A stretch of 64,000 nucleotides of DNA from Hippopus hippopus (Eukaryota > Mollusca > Bivalvia > Cardiida > Cardiidae): positions 34,537,394-34,601,393 of the forward strand of contig OX328105.1 of the NCBI GenBank assembly GCA_946811185.2. The letters run 5' to 3'. The notes beneath the pieces were generated by a model, which saw nothing but the letters and a program-made list of their open reading frames with translations, was not told the origin of the DNA and did no database searches. Each line of letters opens with the position of its first letter. Within the stretch, counting starts at the first letter, position 1. A program made the position numbers and the translations under genes. Positions 32,762 to 44,883 of the stretch are shown piece by piece.

Positions 32762-32864
32762 GTATCGAACAGTGTAGGTCCAGGATCACACTGCACGAGC
32801 CTGATCTTGGATCTACGCTGTCCGCAAAAGCAGTTATAGTTGTACATAGCGCCCTAAGAGTTAA
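32762..32864 (-). mobile_element. TTAA-MITE-2 right-half fragment
   Basis: GATCACACTGCACGAGCCTG, TCTACGCTGTCCGCAAAAGC and CGCCCTAAGAG before TTAA 32861-32864. Confidence 0.65.
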
Positions 32865-33619
32865 AAGCATCCATGTCAATAAACTCTTCTGTAATTACGG
32901 TTTCATATTACAGAGGCCATTATTTGTTTGTGAACATCACGGTCTGTATCACTGAAAGCTTGACATTCATCCGTCAAAAGCAGAATATTTACAACTATGA
33001 ATTTCTGCTAAAGAACACTGGAACGTTAGCGGTGTATCCATACATTAGGTGAAGGAAGGGGGGTGGGGGTTGCCAGAGCAGGTAGGTATTCACCCAGCCG
33101 GCAGAATGAATGATTTCGAGGGCGTATTACCCCGTCTTAACATCAATCTGCCCGTCCCTCTGTTAAGTATAATTGTCCTAGAATTCCTTGCAGCTTTGCT
33201 GTCACTGCATTGAAGGATTGCACAAATACAAACCAGAAACTGTATATTTGCTGGACAATTTTGGATGTCCACCCTGAATTTTGCAGAACAGTCGAGTTTA
33301 TCCTCGAAACTTGAACATTCTGTCAAGAGCACTGAATGTTTGAACAACTGTCTCGTCTATCACAGCACTTAGTGGCGATATTAAGTCACTTTTTGTGAAG
33401 GTTCTATATTTTTATCGGAATGCATTGTACAAAACCCACCTTGTGGAGTTGACCTGAGCGGAACAGAGTGATGGCTGCATTTACATACTGTGGTGTCAGC
33501 TTCATGCATTTGCTATATAACTATATTATATCTATTTTGTTTTTGTTGTTGTTGTTGCCAAGTACAGGGTGGCCTATCAGAAATATACTCCGTATACAAG
33601 GGTTTTCTTGCCCCTTCTT
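32865..33619. other. Unassigned sequence
   Basis: Short ORFs only; a GTT-rich tract near 33540-33557. No gene seen. Confidence 0.5.
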
Positions 33620-33630
33620 CCTCCATTATG

Positions 33631-33939
33631 GGTGCAGGACTTGAGAACACGGGGTCCAGGGTTCGATCCCTGGCCACGACCCCTGGCTCGGCCAATTTCT
33701 TTCCGAGGATTAATGATAGTCACTGCGACAGGATTCATTCCCCTCCCACCGCCGACCATTGTTTTGACGATGATTATGTGGGAAAGCAGCCAGTGGCTTG
33801 GAAAGAAAATTGTGCGGAGTACTGGTAAAAAGACTACTGGTAAAACTCTAGGAAAGCATGGATAGGTGCACTGGCCGCCGCGATATAACTGAAATAATGT
33901 TGAAAACGGCGTTAAACACCGTACAATCAATCAATCAAT
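33631..33939 (+). mobile_element. tRNA-derived SINE, full length
   Basis: B box GGGTTCGATCCC. Body with TTTCTTTCCGAGGATTAATG, GCACTGGCCGCCGCGATATA and tail GGCGTTAAAC, then (CAAT)n. Flanked by CCTCCATTATG at 33620-33630 and 33940-33950. Reference copy for 47927, 56985 and the fragments at 49679, 53255 and 54348. Confidence 0.9.
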
Positions 33940-33950
33940 CCTCCATTATG

Positions 33951-35067
33951 TACTTCCTACACAGAATTTCATGCACGTATATATGAAAAACAAATATGTC
34001 ATTCCTCCAACATACTGTTAACTCCTGTCCCACTCATAAGCTAGCCCACTTTTTTTCCAGGGAAAAAAGGGATTGCATGTTATACATACGAGTATTTTGC
34101 TTAAGAGAAAGTAAAACTTTTAGCCAAGTTCTCTTCTGGACAAATGTTTCGTAGACCCTTCCTTGTAGATGCCACGAAACAGAATCAAATAGGCACTACA
34201 TGAACGTCTTTGATTGCCACATTCGGCAAAACTCGGGTGATCCGTTGGTCAGACCCACGAGCTGTATTACGATTGGCGGTATACACCTACACCTTACATG
34301 TCTTCTCCGGAAGGAGACCGCCTCACTGCTCAAAGGATCATAGCACTCCACAAGAAAAATACATGAGTCACAGTTTTCACACGAAATCATTATTGAATAC
34401 AATCGTTGAATAGTTTATTTCATTTGTTTAAAGTTATGTATCAGGCTCTTTGGAATTTTAGCTCAGGAACTGATAAATGTAAATAACTTCCCTGTAGTTG
34501 TTGATGTCGTAGAAAAGAATTCCAAAGGCGCCGCCATATTTAAGATCGTGTGATTGAAAGTCGATTCAATGGCGACCTCCTTAATACGGAGGAGGTTAAA
34601 CATAGTTACGGAATCGGCCGAGTAGTGACAAGTGTGATTGCCATTCACTTGCTTTTCATACGTTTTTGATTTCTGATCTTGTCATACGAAAGGAAAGTAT
34701 TAATGCAAACTGTAAGTGAAACACATATACTAGTATATGTTTTCATCTCTGAGTTGTCCCTCTTTGTGACAGTTATCTAAGAAGTGGGACAAAGAAAAAA
34801 GGGACTACATTTATTTTTGGAAATCAGTTCTATTACGATCACGGCAACTCATTCGTCATTAAAAATGTCTTTGTTATTTTCATTGTCTCCTCCAAAAAAT
34901 TCAGAAATTCAAATTTTTCAGTGTGAACATTGGACAAGAATTCACATCAGTCATGCAAGTTTTATTGTTCAACTCTTTGCTCCACTGAAACAAATTTACC
35001 CCAGATGACTTCGAAAAAATCCTTGTAACGTAAGGGGATTCAATATTTAATACATGAATACTATGTG
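33951..35067. other. Unassigned sequence
   Basis: About 1.1 kb with several overlapping short ORFs, none recognisable. CTTCTCCGGAAGGAGA at 34301-34316 is a small hairpin. Confidence 0.45.
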
Positions 35068-35193
35068 ATACATTGTGGCATAGGGAGAACTTGATCCTTA
35101 CGAACAATTTCTCCTTTTACCACCATGTTTTCAAAATTTGTCTGCTACAAGACGACAAAAGTGTCATCTGTTGGAGAAAAAGAATTAATCCTT
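35068..35193. repeat. Decayed palindromic MITE fragment
   Basis: CATTGTGGCATAGGGAGAAC and ACAATTTCTCCTTTTACCAC with GTTTTCAAA resemble the variant core at 42393. Arms uncertain. Confidence 0.45.
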
Positions 35194-35545
35194 TTAAAAG
35201 CCGGACCAAACTCATGGATTATTCCAAGGCAAGCACATTCCATTACGTTTCTGAATAAAAACTGTCCCTTGAAAGGTACTTATAAAGCAATAAATTGTCA
35301 ACGACGCGTGTGCCTTGATTTCAAAAAAAAAAGGGGGCAGATCAACTGAACAGAACAGAACATGTTTGATTATAACTTGTACAAAGTACATCGTGAGTTG
35401 CACATACAATATACAAAACAACGTAGTACGTAGAGAATAAATCAAGATCTTACGGAGAAAGAAATATAGGAAGAAATAGGTTAAAAAGTACATTAAGTAT
35501 AAATTAACAAGTTGTAGAGAGTGAACATTTAGCTCTCTAAATCAG
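35194..35545. other. Unassigned sequence
   Basis: Contains an ACTGAACAGAACAGAACATG tail-like motif at 35346-35365; otherwise nothing. Confidence 0.4.
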
Positions 35546-35771
35546 CCCTTTACCAACAAACCCCAAGTTTTAACGACCCAAAGGGAATAGGCCTTTGAAA
35601 ACAGTTGTGGGAAAAGGAGAAAATGCTGGTAACCAGCATTTTCTCCTTTTCCCACAATTGTTTTCTAGCCTATCTAACACATATCCCTTGATTTATGCCA
35701 AATTCAATATGTCGTCTACAAACCCTTCCAATTTGGACGAGTCTGAAATTTTGTCGTCTGGCAAAGGGTCT
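35546..35771 (-). mobile_element. TTAA-MITE-1 copy
   Basis: Perfect core with one extra T in each flank (ACAGTTGTGGG / CCCACAATTGTTT), a matched change on both arms. TTAA lost at both ends. Confidence 0.87.
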
Positions 35772-36003
35772 ACACATTTTCTTTTTTAACAATTTTGCAG
35801 CTGACGACTTTGAGACCAACCTCGAAAATGAAGATTATCCACAGGAATCAAATGTGAACATTGAATTTAACAAAAATATATATATTTCTAAACAAAATGA
35901 GAAATTGTTTGTTTTTAGCAAACTTCTGTGTCCTCCTCAATGTTTACAAATTTGATGTGCTGAAAGAAGCCAAAAGTCGTCTGCATGATCATCAGTAAAT
36001 AAG

Positions 36004-36236
36004 TTAACTATTACACGCCTTCCCTATTTTAGTTTAGACTTGTCCAAATTCAAGTATTCGCAGATGACAAATTCAGCGTAGCTCAAAAGATTTTTTTTTA
36101 AGTTTGAAATGGTAGAAAACACTGTGGGAAAAGGAGAAATTGCTAGTTAGCAGCATTTTCTCCATTTCCCACAATGTTTTCATAATCCTTCTTCTTCGTG
36201 TTGGTTAAAACTTGGGAATGTTTGATAAACGATTAA
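36004..36236 (+). mobile_element. TTAA-MITE-1 copy
   Basis: TTAA 36004-36007 and 36233-36236. The core is a mix of the two core types on its left arm (GAGAAATTGCTAG). Confidence 0.82.
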
Positions 36237-36369
36237 ATTTGATATGCAAATTTATTTGACGATTTCTTAGCATGAATAGACAATAAACAATTTTTGGTCC
36301 TAAGGAAACATTGAAATTCTAGATTCATTCATATTAAAGGAATTCGCAGACAACAATAAACAGACAAAA

Positions 36370-36538
36370 AGAAACCCTGTAGACTGTCCATATTGAAACC
36401 ATTTGAAGACAAGAAATTAAACATTGCCTAAATGCAGGGATCTGTCCTTGGAAGGGTAGAACATATTATTGTAGGGAAAGGGGAAGTACTAAATTTTCAA
36501 AATTGTCGAGAAAACACGGGATAGTTTGGTAAAGTTTG
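36370..36538 (+). mobile_element. TTAA-MITE-1 remnant
   Basis: TAGACTGTCCATATTGAAAC, GGAAGGGTAGAACAT and CACGGGATAGTTTGGTAAAG; core mostly gone. Confidence 0.6.
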
Positions 36539-38140
36539 ACTTATTAGACCTACTTTAAAATTTAGGACTTGCCAGAAAGAAAGAACCTCTACAAAACAAA
36601 GGAAAATTAACCAGAAATAAAAAGCCATGCATAGAAAGCACGTTCCTTACATACTTGTTTATTTAAAAACACCAAATATTGACGGAGTAAAAGGTATTTG
36701 ATTCACAGGCGCTTGGTTTGTGACAAGCGTCACCGTCTATAACCTGATATATTACTGCAAGGTTGCCATGTTGGACAAATCTGATTGGTCAAAGCTAATT
36801 CAAGCACCATGCCGGTATTTCTAGGCTGATGTTCAAATTTCATAGACTAGTCAGATTTGTTTAATCACTGCGATGTTAAAATCCCCTTCTCATGATGGAG
36901 TGAGAAAAAAATGTCCACCTCCAAAGTTTCGACCTATAACTTCGCTTAAAATTTATCATTTGCATCCCACGTATTAGATCGCAGATTAATTACAGTAGAA
37001 AACGATATACTTAACAACCGATTCCATCCTTGGTTAAAAATGTGTGAACAGTACTGACAACTGATTGGAGGCCATGTATGGCAGTAATGCAACTGGACAT
37101 CTTGTCTTATATATGAGGTTACAAAGGGATTGTCAAAATCCACGTGCCTTCGACTGGAATATGATCATTGAAACTTTCGTGTTGCTTATTTCATGAGGGG
37201 AAACAATGAAAATTAACCTCGCCGCCAATTGCCTTTTTTTTTTCCTCGTTATTTTTGACATTGTTAAAAAGTGAATTTTTCACCTAGATACATGATCATT
37301 TATTTTTAAGGTTAGATGTTGGAAGACGTTGGAAAAGGAGCAGTCGATGCTAAAACTGATATGTCTGAAAATACATGTAGACCTACAGTAATGGATTACG
37401 CTTTAAATATTGATATACCCGGCGTAGCTACCGTTGTATATTGGTGTCATTAATGTGCCCTAAAATAGGCATGCAGGGGCCCGCCCGATAAAGTTTTCTT
37501 TTTACCGATCGCAAAATACTATCTATTCATTCGGGTAAATCAATGCCAAAAAAGTAAATCAAAAGCCTGCGTATTCAGCCTCGCCGAAAAAGGGAGCAAT
37601 GATATTTTAAGATTCCCTTTTTCGTAAGTTTTCCATCTTTGGATGAAGTGCCTGAACAGCATTCTGTCCTCCTACTCACTCACACACACACTTTGTCCAA
37701 TCTATATAATTTCTCGTTACTTGACATTTCATGATTTATACTTTACGTCTCGAGTCGAAGGGCATTAGAACAACTTTCTATAAAATATTTTGATATCAAA
37801 TTCACTCAAGCAGAGTGGCAAAATAGCAATACGTCATGCAAACACCAACGGTGCAGCGGCAATTTTGGACCATAAATACGATTTATGCCTTTTGTTACGT
37901 TTGATGGTCTGATGAATTATTACCAAATGCAATCCAATGTTTTGTTGGTGAGAGTTGCAGCCCATTTCACAGATTATCTGTTAAAATTTAATATGATTAA
38001 AAGGATTACTTTTCATTTCAAAACAGACATAAAAATTGCAAATTTCGGCATGTTCGGGGTCATGTATGGACAGTGATAATCCTTAGGATGAGCGCATTTT
38101 CTCAACAGTAAACCTTCCAAGCGCGACTTTCTGTGCACGT
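36539..38140. other. Unassigned sequence
   Basis: About 1.6 kb without a recognisable gene or repeat. AT-rich; ORFs look random. Confidence 0.45.
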
Positions 38141-38218
38141 GCGGACAGTGTGGATCAAGATCATACTGCACAGAACGACCTTTGATCTAAACTGTTCGAT
38201 ATTTCCTGAGATATTTTG
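38141..38218 (+). repeat. TTAA-MITE-2-like fragment
   Basis: GCGGACAGTGTGGATCAAGA, CATACTGCACAGAACG, TTTGATCTAAACTGTTCG; ends lost. Confidence 0.55.
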
Positions 38219-38302
38219 GTCAGAACAGGTTTGGGGTCACAATGTCTTGGGTCTTGGGTCTTTTCTCCTGATTATTGAGGTTTATTTCATTCATCCATGA
38301 AG

Positions 38303-38491
38303 CAATCTCGTGTTTAAATGACCCTGAAAAAGAAGGCTTTGGAAACCAGCATGGGAAAAGGAGTAGATGCTAGTAACTGTTTTCTACCCTGTCATAGACA
38401 AAACCTTTTATTTTAGCTACTTTTAATTTCTCAAATGCAAATGCTCTTTATTTGGGGGTGTCTAAATTTTTGACGTTTGGAAAAAAGTTAT
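38303..38491 (-). mobile_element. TTAA-MITE-1 copy, half core
   Basis: B arm AATGACCCTGAAAAAGAAGG, core cut after GATGCTAGTAAC, A arm ends AAAAAAGTTATT. Confidence 0.7.
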
Positions 38492-38670
38492 TAATTCATA
38501 CTGTATAAAAAAAACCTAGACTACACTTGTACAATTTTACATATATACTACGAAAATACTTGTTTTGAATAATTGAGAATATATATATTTGGGATCTACG
38601 GTTGATTACCTCCCTTGAGCTGATGACAAAAAGTGAATCTAACCACTTAGTTTCTTTTTAGGATTATTAT

Positions 38671-38729
38671 GAATGAATGAATGAATTAATGAATGAATGA
38701 ATGAATGAATGTTTTTTTTTTTTTTTTTC
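38671..38729. repeat. (GAAT)n microsatellite plus poly-T
   Basis: About ten GAAT units, one irregular, followed by about 17 T. Confidence 0.93.
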
Positions 38730-39334
38730 TGCACATGACAAGCAATATAAAATTACCAGTTAGTACAGAAAAGGATTATCTACTTTCGTATCCATTTGCT
38801 AAGGTCTGATTAAGCCTCACCAGGTATCGATTAACTGTAGCAACTCTTGGTTATTGATGTCATAAATGGGTACGAAAATAAGCCGGAAAAAAATGGCCCA
38901 CAAAGACCTGCAGAATAAATATGTGTACATTTTCTACCAATCTCAAATTACTTCTTATTCATTCCAGACCAATAATAGGAAGTAGGTCAAAAGCCACCAT
39001 GTACAGCTACTTCGGAAAAAAGGCCTTGTAACTTGTAGTATTCGCGTCTGTCTGTGGGTGTGTGTCTGTGTGTGTGTGAATTGAGTTTTCCGCCGATTTC
39101 AAAAGAAGTTCAGCCATGCTCTGTGAAATGGCTCATTACACTTATATCATGGTGACAGCTCACTCATTCATGTCATTCCCTTTGTCTTACCAATACTAGG
39201 CTGTCGCCCTATATACATGTAGTACCATTGTCCAAGATTTCCTGATCGACGCAAAATGTACATTTCCCTTATTTGGTCTCTGACTAGTTTAGTAAGATAT
39301 AATCCATAGCAAATCTCAGAAACACATGTAGCAT
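38730..39334. other. Unassigned sequence
   Basis: A GT-rich tract at 39052-39080; no gene. Confidence 0.5.
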
Positions 39335-39505
39335 CAGACCGCCTGATTGATTAGCGAACGGAACTTGATTGGTATAAACTGCTAAAACGTGGTTTATACC
39401 CAATTGACGCGAGTAAAAGCCGGTTTGCGGCAGATTTATGGTAAATCAAGATAAATGTGTGTCATTACTGGAAGAATCGTGCTCAGAATAGAAAATATTC
39501 TTTAG
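39335..39505 (+). repeat. Dispersed repeat D4, copy 2
   Basis: Partner of 31056-31225. Has an extra fold-back segment (TGGTATAAACTGC...GTGGTTTATACC). Confidence 0.7.
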
Positions 39506-39667
39506 TTTTGTCATCCTACGAAATTGTTGTCTGTCAACCGAAAATTCTTCAATGTTGGACCTTTTACCAACCATTCTAAATTTACCTCTAATTTTGAATT
39601 GAACTTTATAAAGTTGATGAAAGATCACGATTAGCCGAAAGAAGATAGCTGAAATTTTGTGTCTCAG

Positions 39668-39889
39668 TTAACCCTTGACCACACAACAAAAATATAGACC
39701 TGTCAACATTGAAAGCATTTGCAGACAGCAATTCTAATGGAGTTCAAACGACAAAATTTGTCTTTGATAGGTTAGAAAACATTGTGGGAAAAGGAGAAAA
39801 TGATGGTTACAAGCATTTTCTCCTTTTCCCACAATGTTTTGAAAAGCCTTCCTCTTCATTGTCGTTAAAACTCGTCATTGTGTGGTTAA
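39668..39889 (+). mobile_element. TTAA-MITE-1 copy abutting FB-MITE
   Basis: Left TTAA 39668-39671. Near-perfect palindrome (GATGG/CAAGC at centre). The B terminus is shortened to GTGTGGTTAA; an FB-MITE starts right after it. Confidence 0.85.
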
Positions 39890-39890
39890 T

Positions 39891-40103
39891 CAGGGCCTGT
39901 ACTGACCCACCATTTTGATATACATTTTTAAGTCTGATTCTACGTTTAAAAAGTAACGCAATTTCTAATTGGCTGAACCATAGTGGCATTTGGTGCAGCC
40001 AATGAGAAATAGTGTTACATGTACTTTGAAATTTAGAAATGTAGAAAATGCTTGAGAATTACACTACGATGGGTGGTAAAAGTGGCGAGTGACTGCGGAA
40101 CCA
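39891..40103. mobile_element. FB-MITE copy
   Basis: AAGTAACGCAATTTCTAATTGG faces AGCCAATGAGAAATAGTGTTAC. Outer arms are CTGACCCACCATTTTG and CGATGGGTGGTAAAAG. Confidence 0.7.
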
Positions 40104-40243
40104 GATTTTCTAAACTTTGAACAAAAGGTTCGAACAAGGTCTAAATGTAGCATCGTTTTTCACAATATTATAGGCTTTTGTCCAAAAGAACAAACTATAA
40201 GAATGTACAACCCTAAGTTGGCTACGTGCAACTCATGGCTCTT

Positions 40244-40312
40244 TTGCAGGCAGTGTGGATCCAAGATCAGACTGCACAGAACGTGTAGTCTGATCTCGAA
40301 TCAACTCTGCAC
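40244..40312 (+). repeat. TTAA-MITE-2-like fragment
   Basis: GGCAGTGTGGATCCAAGATC, then GACTGCACAGAACGTGTAGTC hairpin; ends lost. Confidence 0.6.
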
Positions 40313-40756
40313 GATAATGTGATAGGAAAGCTCGCAGAACTAGAGACTAATAAGCAACAGTGGCGGTGTAGCAAAATATTTGTTGTTGGTGCAACCTAAA
40401 TAGTATTATATGAATTGATATTGTGATATGAGTTATAACATGTAATATAAAGGTAAAACATAAATTCTGGTATAAATCTATCTGTAGATTGATTTTCTTA
40501 CAGTGGCAATCAACGCAATTTCATTTCGAAAGCTTTTCAGAAAATCTAAACAAGAATTGGCAATTCTTATTTGACTGCTTTCAAACCATGATATAGGCAG
40601 AAATACATATATCTGTAGAAGACAACAATATGAAGGTCCCATTTTCTTATTTCTGTATTTCTTATTGAAAATTATCATATCCCAATTGTCACAGGCTGGC
40701 TGATTTTGCCTAAAAAAGGATGAATACTCAAGTAACGATAAGTACTTTAAGGTCTC

Positions 40757-40843
40757 CGTCTGTCTGTCTGTCTGTTTGTTTGTCTGTCTGTCTGTCTGCC
40801 TGCCTGCCTGCCTGCCTGCCTGTCTGTCTGTCTGTCTGTCTCC
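40757..40843. repeat. (TCTG)n / (CCTG)n microsatellite
   Basis: Mixed TCTG, TTTG and GCCT tetranucleotides. ORFs across it encode only TDRQ/AGRQ repeats. Confidence 0.97.
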
Positions 40844-40848
40844 ACACA

Positions 40849-41690
40849 TAGGTATCTTTCAGACTTTTAGACGATGAAACATGCGCGAGTATTTGTTTTC
40901 CGTTGCAATCGCAGTATTTTGATGATAGGGGAAAAACAGCAAGGTGGACAAATGAGTTATTTAGTTTATGTGTTTGAGTCCAATCTTCAACACTCAGTTC
41001 CATGATAATCGATTAGTTGGGGTTTAGATAAGTTAAACAGTCCTAAAAGATACTCCAAACATAAGTATCTTTCCGACTTTTTAACTATGAAACATGCGCA
41101 TCCAGTATTTTTTTTCCTTTCAAGTTGCAGTATTTTTGCTAAAGGAAACAAAAGAAACCTGAGCAACTTGGACATTTGAGTTATTTAGTTATTGTGTTTA
41201 AATCCAGTGCTCAACACACTGTTTCATGGCAATCGCATCGTTTTGGGTTGAAATAAAGTGAACAGTCCTAAAAGATACTCCAACTACGAGTATCGTTCAG
41301 ACTTCTTATAGCCATCAATCATGGGCATCGAGTATTTTTTTTCCAATTAAATGGCAGTATTTTGGCTAAAGAAAAAAAAAATGCATCTTGGACATCTGAG
41401 TTATTTAGTTTATGTGTTTGAATTCCATGGCAATCGCATCGTTTTGGGTTGAAATAAAGTGAACAGTGCTAAAAGATATTCCAACTACGAGTATCATTCA
41501 GAATTCTTAGCTATCAGTCATGGACATCGAGTATTTTTTTCCGATTAAATGGCTGTGTTTTGCTAGAAAAAAAAACAGTATCTTGAACATTTGAGTTACA
41601 CGCATTTAGTAGCTGCATTTGAATCTCAACACCGTGTTCCATGGCAATCGCATCGTTTTGGTGAATAGTCCTAAATTATTCCAAAACGTC
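40849..41690 (+). repeat. Four-unit tandem array, about 200-225 bp each
   Basis: Units begin near 40849, 41063, 41288 and 41491 at AGTATC.TTC.GA. Each contains GAGTATTT, GGCAGTATTTTG, GAGTTATTTAGTT and ATGGCAATCGCATCG in order. Units 3 and 4 are closest; unit 1 is the most diverged. The array abuts the microsatellite. Confidence 0.85.
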
Positions 41691-42033
41691 ACTCGGACAT
41701 CTGTACAGTGTCATTACAAATTGGTCTGGACAAAGACCGATCTTTCCGAATTCATAATTTCCGGTCTCGTGTCCAGTTTTGTCGTCTGCTTGCAATTCCA
41801 CGATTGTACGATGTCATGGTGATAGATGTGCCTTTTCTCTAGCAAAGCAATTAACCCTTAGCCTCGTAAGAATGAACCTTTCAACCACTTGCATACTATG
41901 AAATTGATAAAAGAACGTGTGGAAAAAAGGGGGGAATTGCCTAAAAAAAAAAAACGTTATCTGCATTTGTCACTATCTTTTTTCGAATGTGTCGACATGT
42001 ATAGTTCCGTTCAAATCTTTAAGCACTCACTTT
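41691..42033. other. Unassigned sequence
   Basis: No feature recognised. Confidence 0.5.
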
Positions 42034-42229
42034 TAACTTTTTAAATTTTAGACTTGACTAAATTGAAAGCACTTGCAGAAGATAAATTGAATATGACCAA
42101 AAAGTTGAGATTTGTAGTGAAAAGGGTAGAAAACATTGTGGTTACCAGCATTTTCTTCTTTTCCCACAATGTTTTCAAAAGTCTGTTTCTCCAAGGTTTT
42201 TAAAACTCGGGATTGTGTAGTAAAGGGTT
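42034..42229 (+). mobile_element. TTAA-MITE-1 copy missing the left core arm
   Basis: AAAACATTGTGG joins directly to TTACCAGCATTTTCTTC, removing exactly the first half of the palindrome. Confidence 0.78.
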
Positions 42230-42392
42230 TGTATTTGGAATACACTAGAATATATTTGGTGAAATAGGTCAAAGGTACCGGAAGCGATTTCCAAATGTTA
42301 CCCTTCGCCTCCTGAAACAGAATTGCAGAAATCGATTCTAAAAGCATTCAAATAAAGAAAGCGGAATGAAATTAAATTTAGGTTAAAATCCA

Positions 42393-42485
42393 TTAATGCA
42401 GGTTAAAACATTATGGCAAAAGAGAAATTGCTCGCTACGAGCAATTTCTCTTTTTGCCACAATGTTTTCAAAAAAGTGAAAGACG
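42393..42485. mobile_element. Variant-core palindrome, cleanest copy
   Basis: GGCAAAAGAGAAATTGCTCG and CGAGCAATTTCTCTTTTTGCC fold onto each other, flanked by AAACATTATGG / CCACAATGTTTTC. Same flanks as TTAA-MITE-1 but a different core. Confidence 0.7.
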
Positions 42486-43138
42486 GAAAAGTCATCTGGG
42501 AGTTGAAATGCGGTAATCACGAGAGGTCTTTCGGCGGGTCAAAGGAAGAAATGAGGCTAGTCTGACAGTGTTCTTTAATGCATGACCCTTGATATCGAGA
42601 TCAGTCAAAACCTGTCTTTCACAGACAGCCAAGGGATATCAAAAAAATACTGCACCTGAAGACTGTTTAACGCACAAGTTTAACACATTCACCATTCATA
42701 TCTGAAATTTTAAAATGACGATTGTTTAACACAGATTTCGGGGTGATACAAGGGACGAAGAGCCCAGGTTTGAAAGTGTGCTTCAGTCTCGACAAATCGA
42801 GAACAAGGGCGGCCAAGGAATACTTAGGTGGAATTATCAGTGATTCGGATAATTGAAACTTATTTATGAATTAAAGGAACAAGAGGACCATGATGACCCT
42901 GAAATCGCTCACCTGACTTTCCAGCGTCTGATATTTAACGTCTATAACCCCTTGATGGTGTCATTCAAGTTTTCCACAAAGGAGTATGTACATAAAAGAA
43001 AACTAATCCTCCCATCATATTTTAAGTATTTTCAACCGCGAATGACATCAGATCTGTAGAGAAACCACAGCTTTAAGTCATACGTGCGAGTAAGTGTTTG
43101 TTTTGTCCCCGAAATATATAGTTTTGACTTTCGTGTTA
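42486..43138. other. Unassigned sequence
   Basis: A 68-codon ORF at 42853-43059 has no recognisable domain. Confidence 0.45.
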
Positions 43139-43293
43139 TTTTTCGGCGTAGCTCTGACTATTCTGGCTTTTTACCTACTTCTTGGCATTGATATACTGGA
43201 ATGAATAAAAAGTAATTTGCGATTGGTAAAAAATGTGGACCTGTTTATTCTGTGGAATCCGGCAGGCTATTTGCGGTCAAATTTATGGCAACA
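43139..43293 (+). repeat. Dispersed repeat D1, copy 2
   Basis: Partner of 16487-16633. Confidence 0.6.
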
Positions 43294-43936
43294 ATGTACA
43301 AGCGTTGTCATCATAGTTAATAAGCATTACCCTATAATCGATTACTGTATGTCTACATGTATTTTAGACACATCAACTGCTCCTTTACCCCTTTTACCCT
43401 CCATGATTTGGAATAACATCTCATCTTGAACTACGTATCTAACTTAAATTCTAACTTTTAAACACTACGAATGCAAAAAAAATGTGGAAAAAGAGGCAGT
43501 TACGGGTGGGGGTTAGCATTGACTTTTAATATTTATACTCCAGTACTTCTTACGCCTTCCCTTTTCTTTTTAAAGATATTTCTCATTTAAATTATCTTAA
43601 TGGGCTGTCATAGTATTTAAATATATAACCGGAAAAAGTCACACATGTTGTTATTCTTGCAAGCCGAGATTAAGTCTCAGTTCCTAAATCTGAATCCTGA
43701 ATGAAATAGTCCCTGTGTTAAAGGACTACTTTTCTTGAAAGGCCAGCTTTGTTTGTTCCATTCGCTGGCAGCTATAGACAAGTTTAGCAATATGTGTATA
43801 TTTCTATATGTCGATACATATGTAAATATTCTAAGCTAACGTGAGTAATACCTAGAAAAAAAGAAGTTCACAGATTCTGTTATAGTACTCATTTTGTGTG
43901 TAGTTAGAAACGGCTTAAAATTAGAGATCGTTTTCG
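43294..43936. other. Unassigned sequence
   Basis: No feature recognised. Confidence 0.5.
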
Positions 43937-44104
43937 CAAACCATTCTAACTTGTATTTTTAGTCTAATACCACGTATAGTAAGTAACGCAAATTCTGAGT
44001 GGCTAAACCATTTAGTTTAGCCAATCAAATTTACGTTACTTTCAAATTTAAAAATTCTTGAAAATGAAACAAAGAAATTAAGAATGGTTGGTGACAAGGG
44101 GCCT
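43937..44104. mobile_element. FB-MITE copy
   Basis: AAACCATTCTAACTTG pairs with TTAAGAATGGTTGGTG. Centre GGCTAAACCATTTAGTTTAGCC is a perfect small palindrome; AAGTAACGC and ACGTTACTT lie on either side. Confidence 0.78.
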
Positions 44105-44520
44105 AGAAAAAATCATAATGGTATTTTTTTCCCATGACGCGGAGCTTCCATCAGCAGCAACTCAGCTGTAGATTAGCGGCAATAACAAGATTACTGACAG
44201 AAAGCAGCGGCAAGGACAAAGGAAATAGAATGAAAGGATACTTTGCAAATAATTTTGGAGATTAGAATGTAATAATTCGCTGAGGAAGATGCCAGCAGTT
44301 TAGATTTTTAGATATCTTGTCTATTTCCAGATAGTGATAAATAACTTGGTTGAGACAGTAATAAATAAGTGGGTTTGAATGAAGGCTTTTCAATGTTTGT
44401 GTCTAGCCAATATCCCGCGTTTCCGTAGCACTAACGTTTTATGGGGAGGGAGGCAGATTAACCGACACGTTTATGCTGTCTGATCTTAGACTGCTAAGGT
44501 CGATACCCGTTTATTTCTTC
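44105..44520. other. Unassigned sequence
   Basis: No feature recognised. Confidence 0.5.
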
Positions 44521-44600
44521 AAAACGTTTACCAAATAATCTATAAGGAATAAGCCCTTTAAAAACGAAATGGGAAAAGGAGAAAATGCAGATGACCAGCC
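44521..44600 (-). mobile_element. TTAA-MITE-1 B-half fragment
   Basis: GTTTACCAAATAATC through GGGAAAAGGAGAAAATGC, then abrupt loss of homology. Confidence 0.65.
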
Positions 44601-44883
44601 CGATTCCAAAAACGCCAATCTGTTATTTAAACGCCAGCAGGATTTGAATCTTTGAACTGCATATAACTGTTAAGCTTTCAGCTGGTAGTTTTTCAAGAAA
44701 AGTAGACGTCAGAGTTTCGAACTTTCCTTCGTTTTTCAATTTACATGTATTTAAATTTATTTAATAGTAGATCTAATAAATTAACCCAGGTTGATATATT
44801 TTACCACTTTTTGATGATATGGTAATCCTATGCATAAAAACTTCGTCTCAGCTTTTTCAAATCATATATCTATATGATTGACG

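Noticed and set aside
39107..39137. Minimal GAGCC-MITE (CAGCCATGCTCTGTGAAATG and GGCTC close together)
   Set aside because: Only about 30 bp; could be a deletion product but equally chance similarity.
40478..41003. TDRQ-repeat protein ORFs
   Set aside because: Direct translation of the TCTG/CCTG microsatellite.
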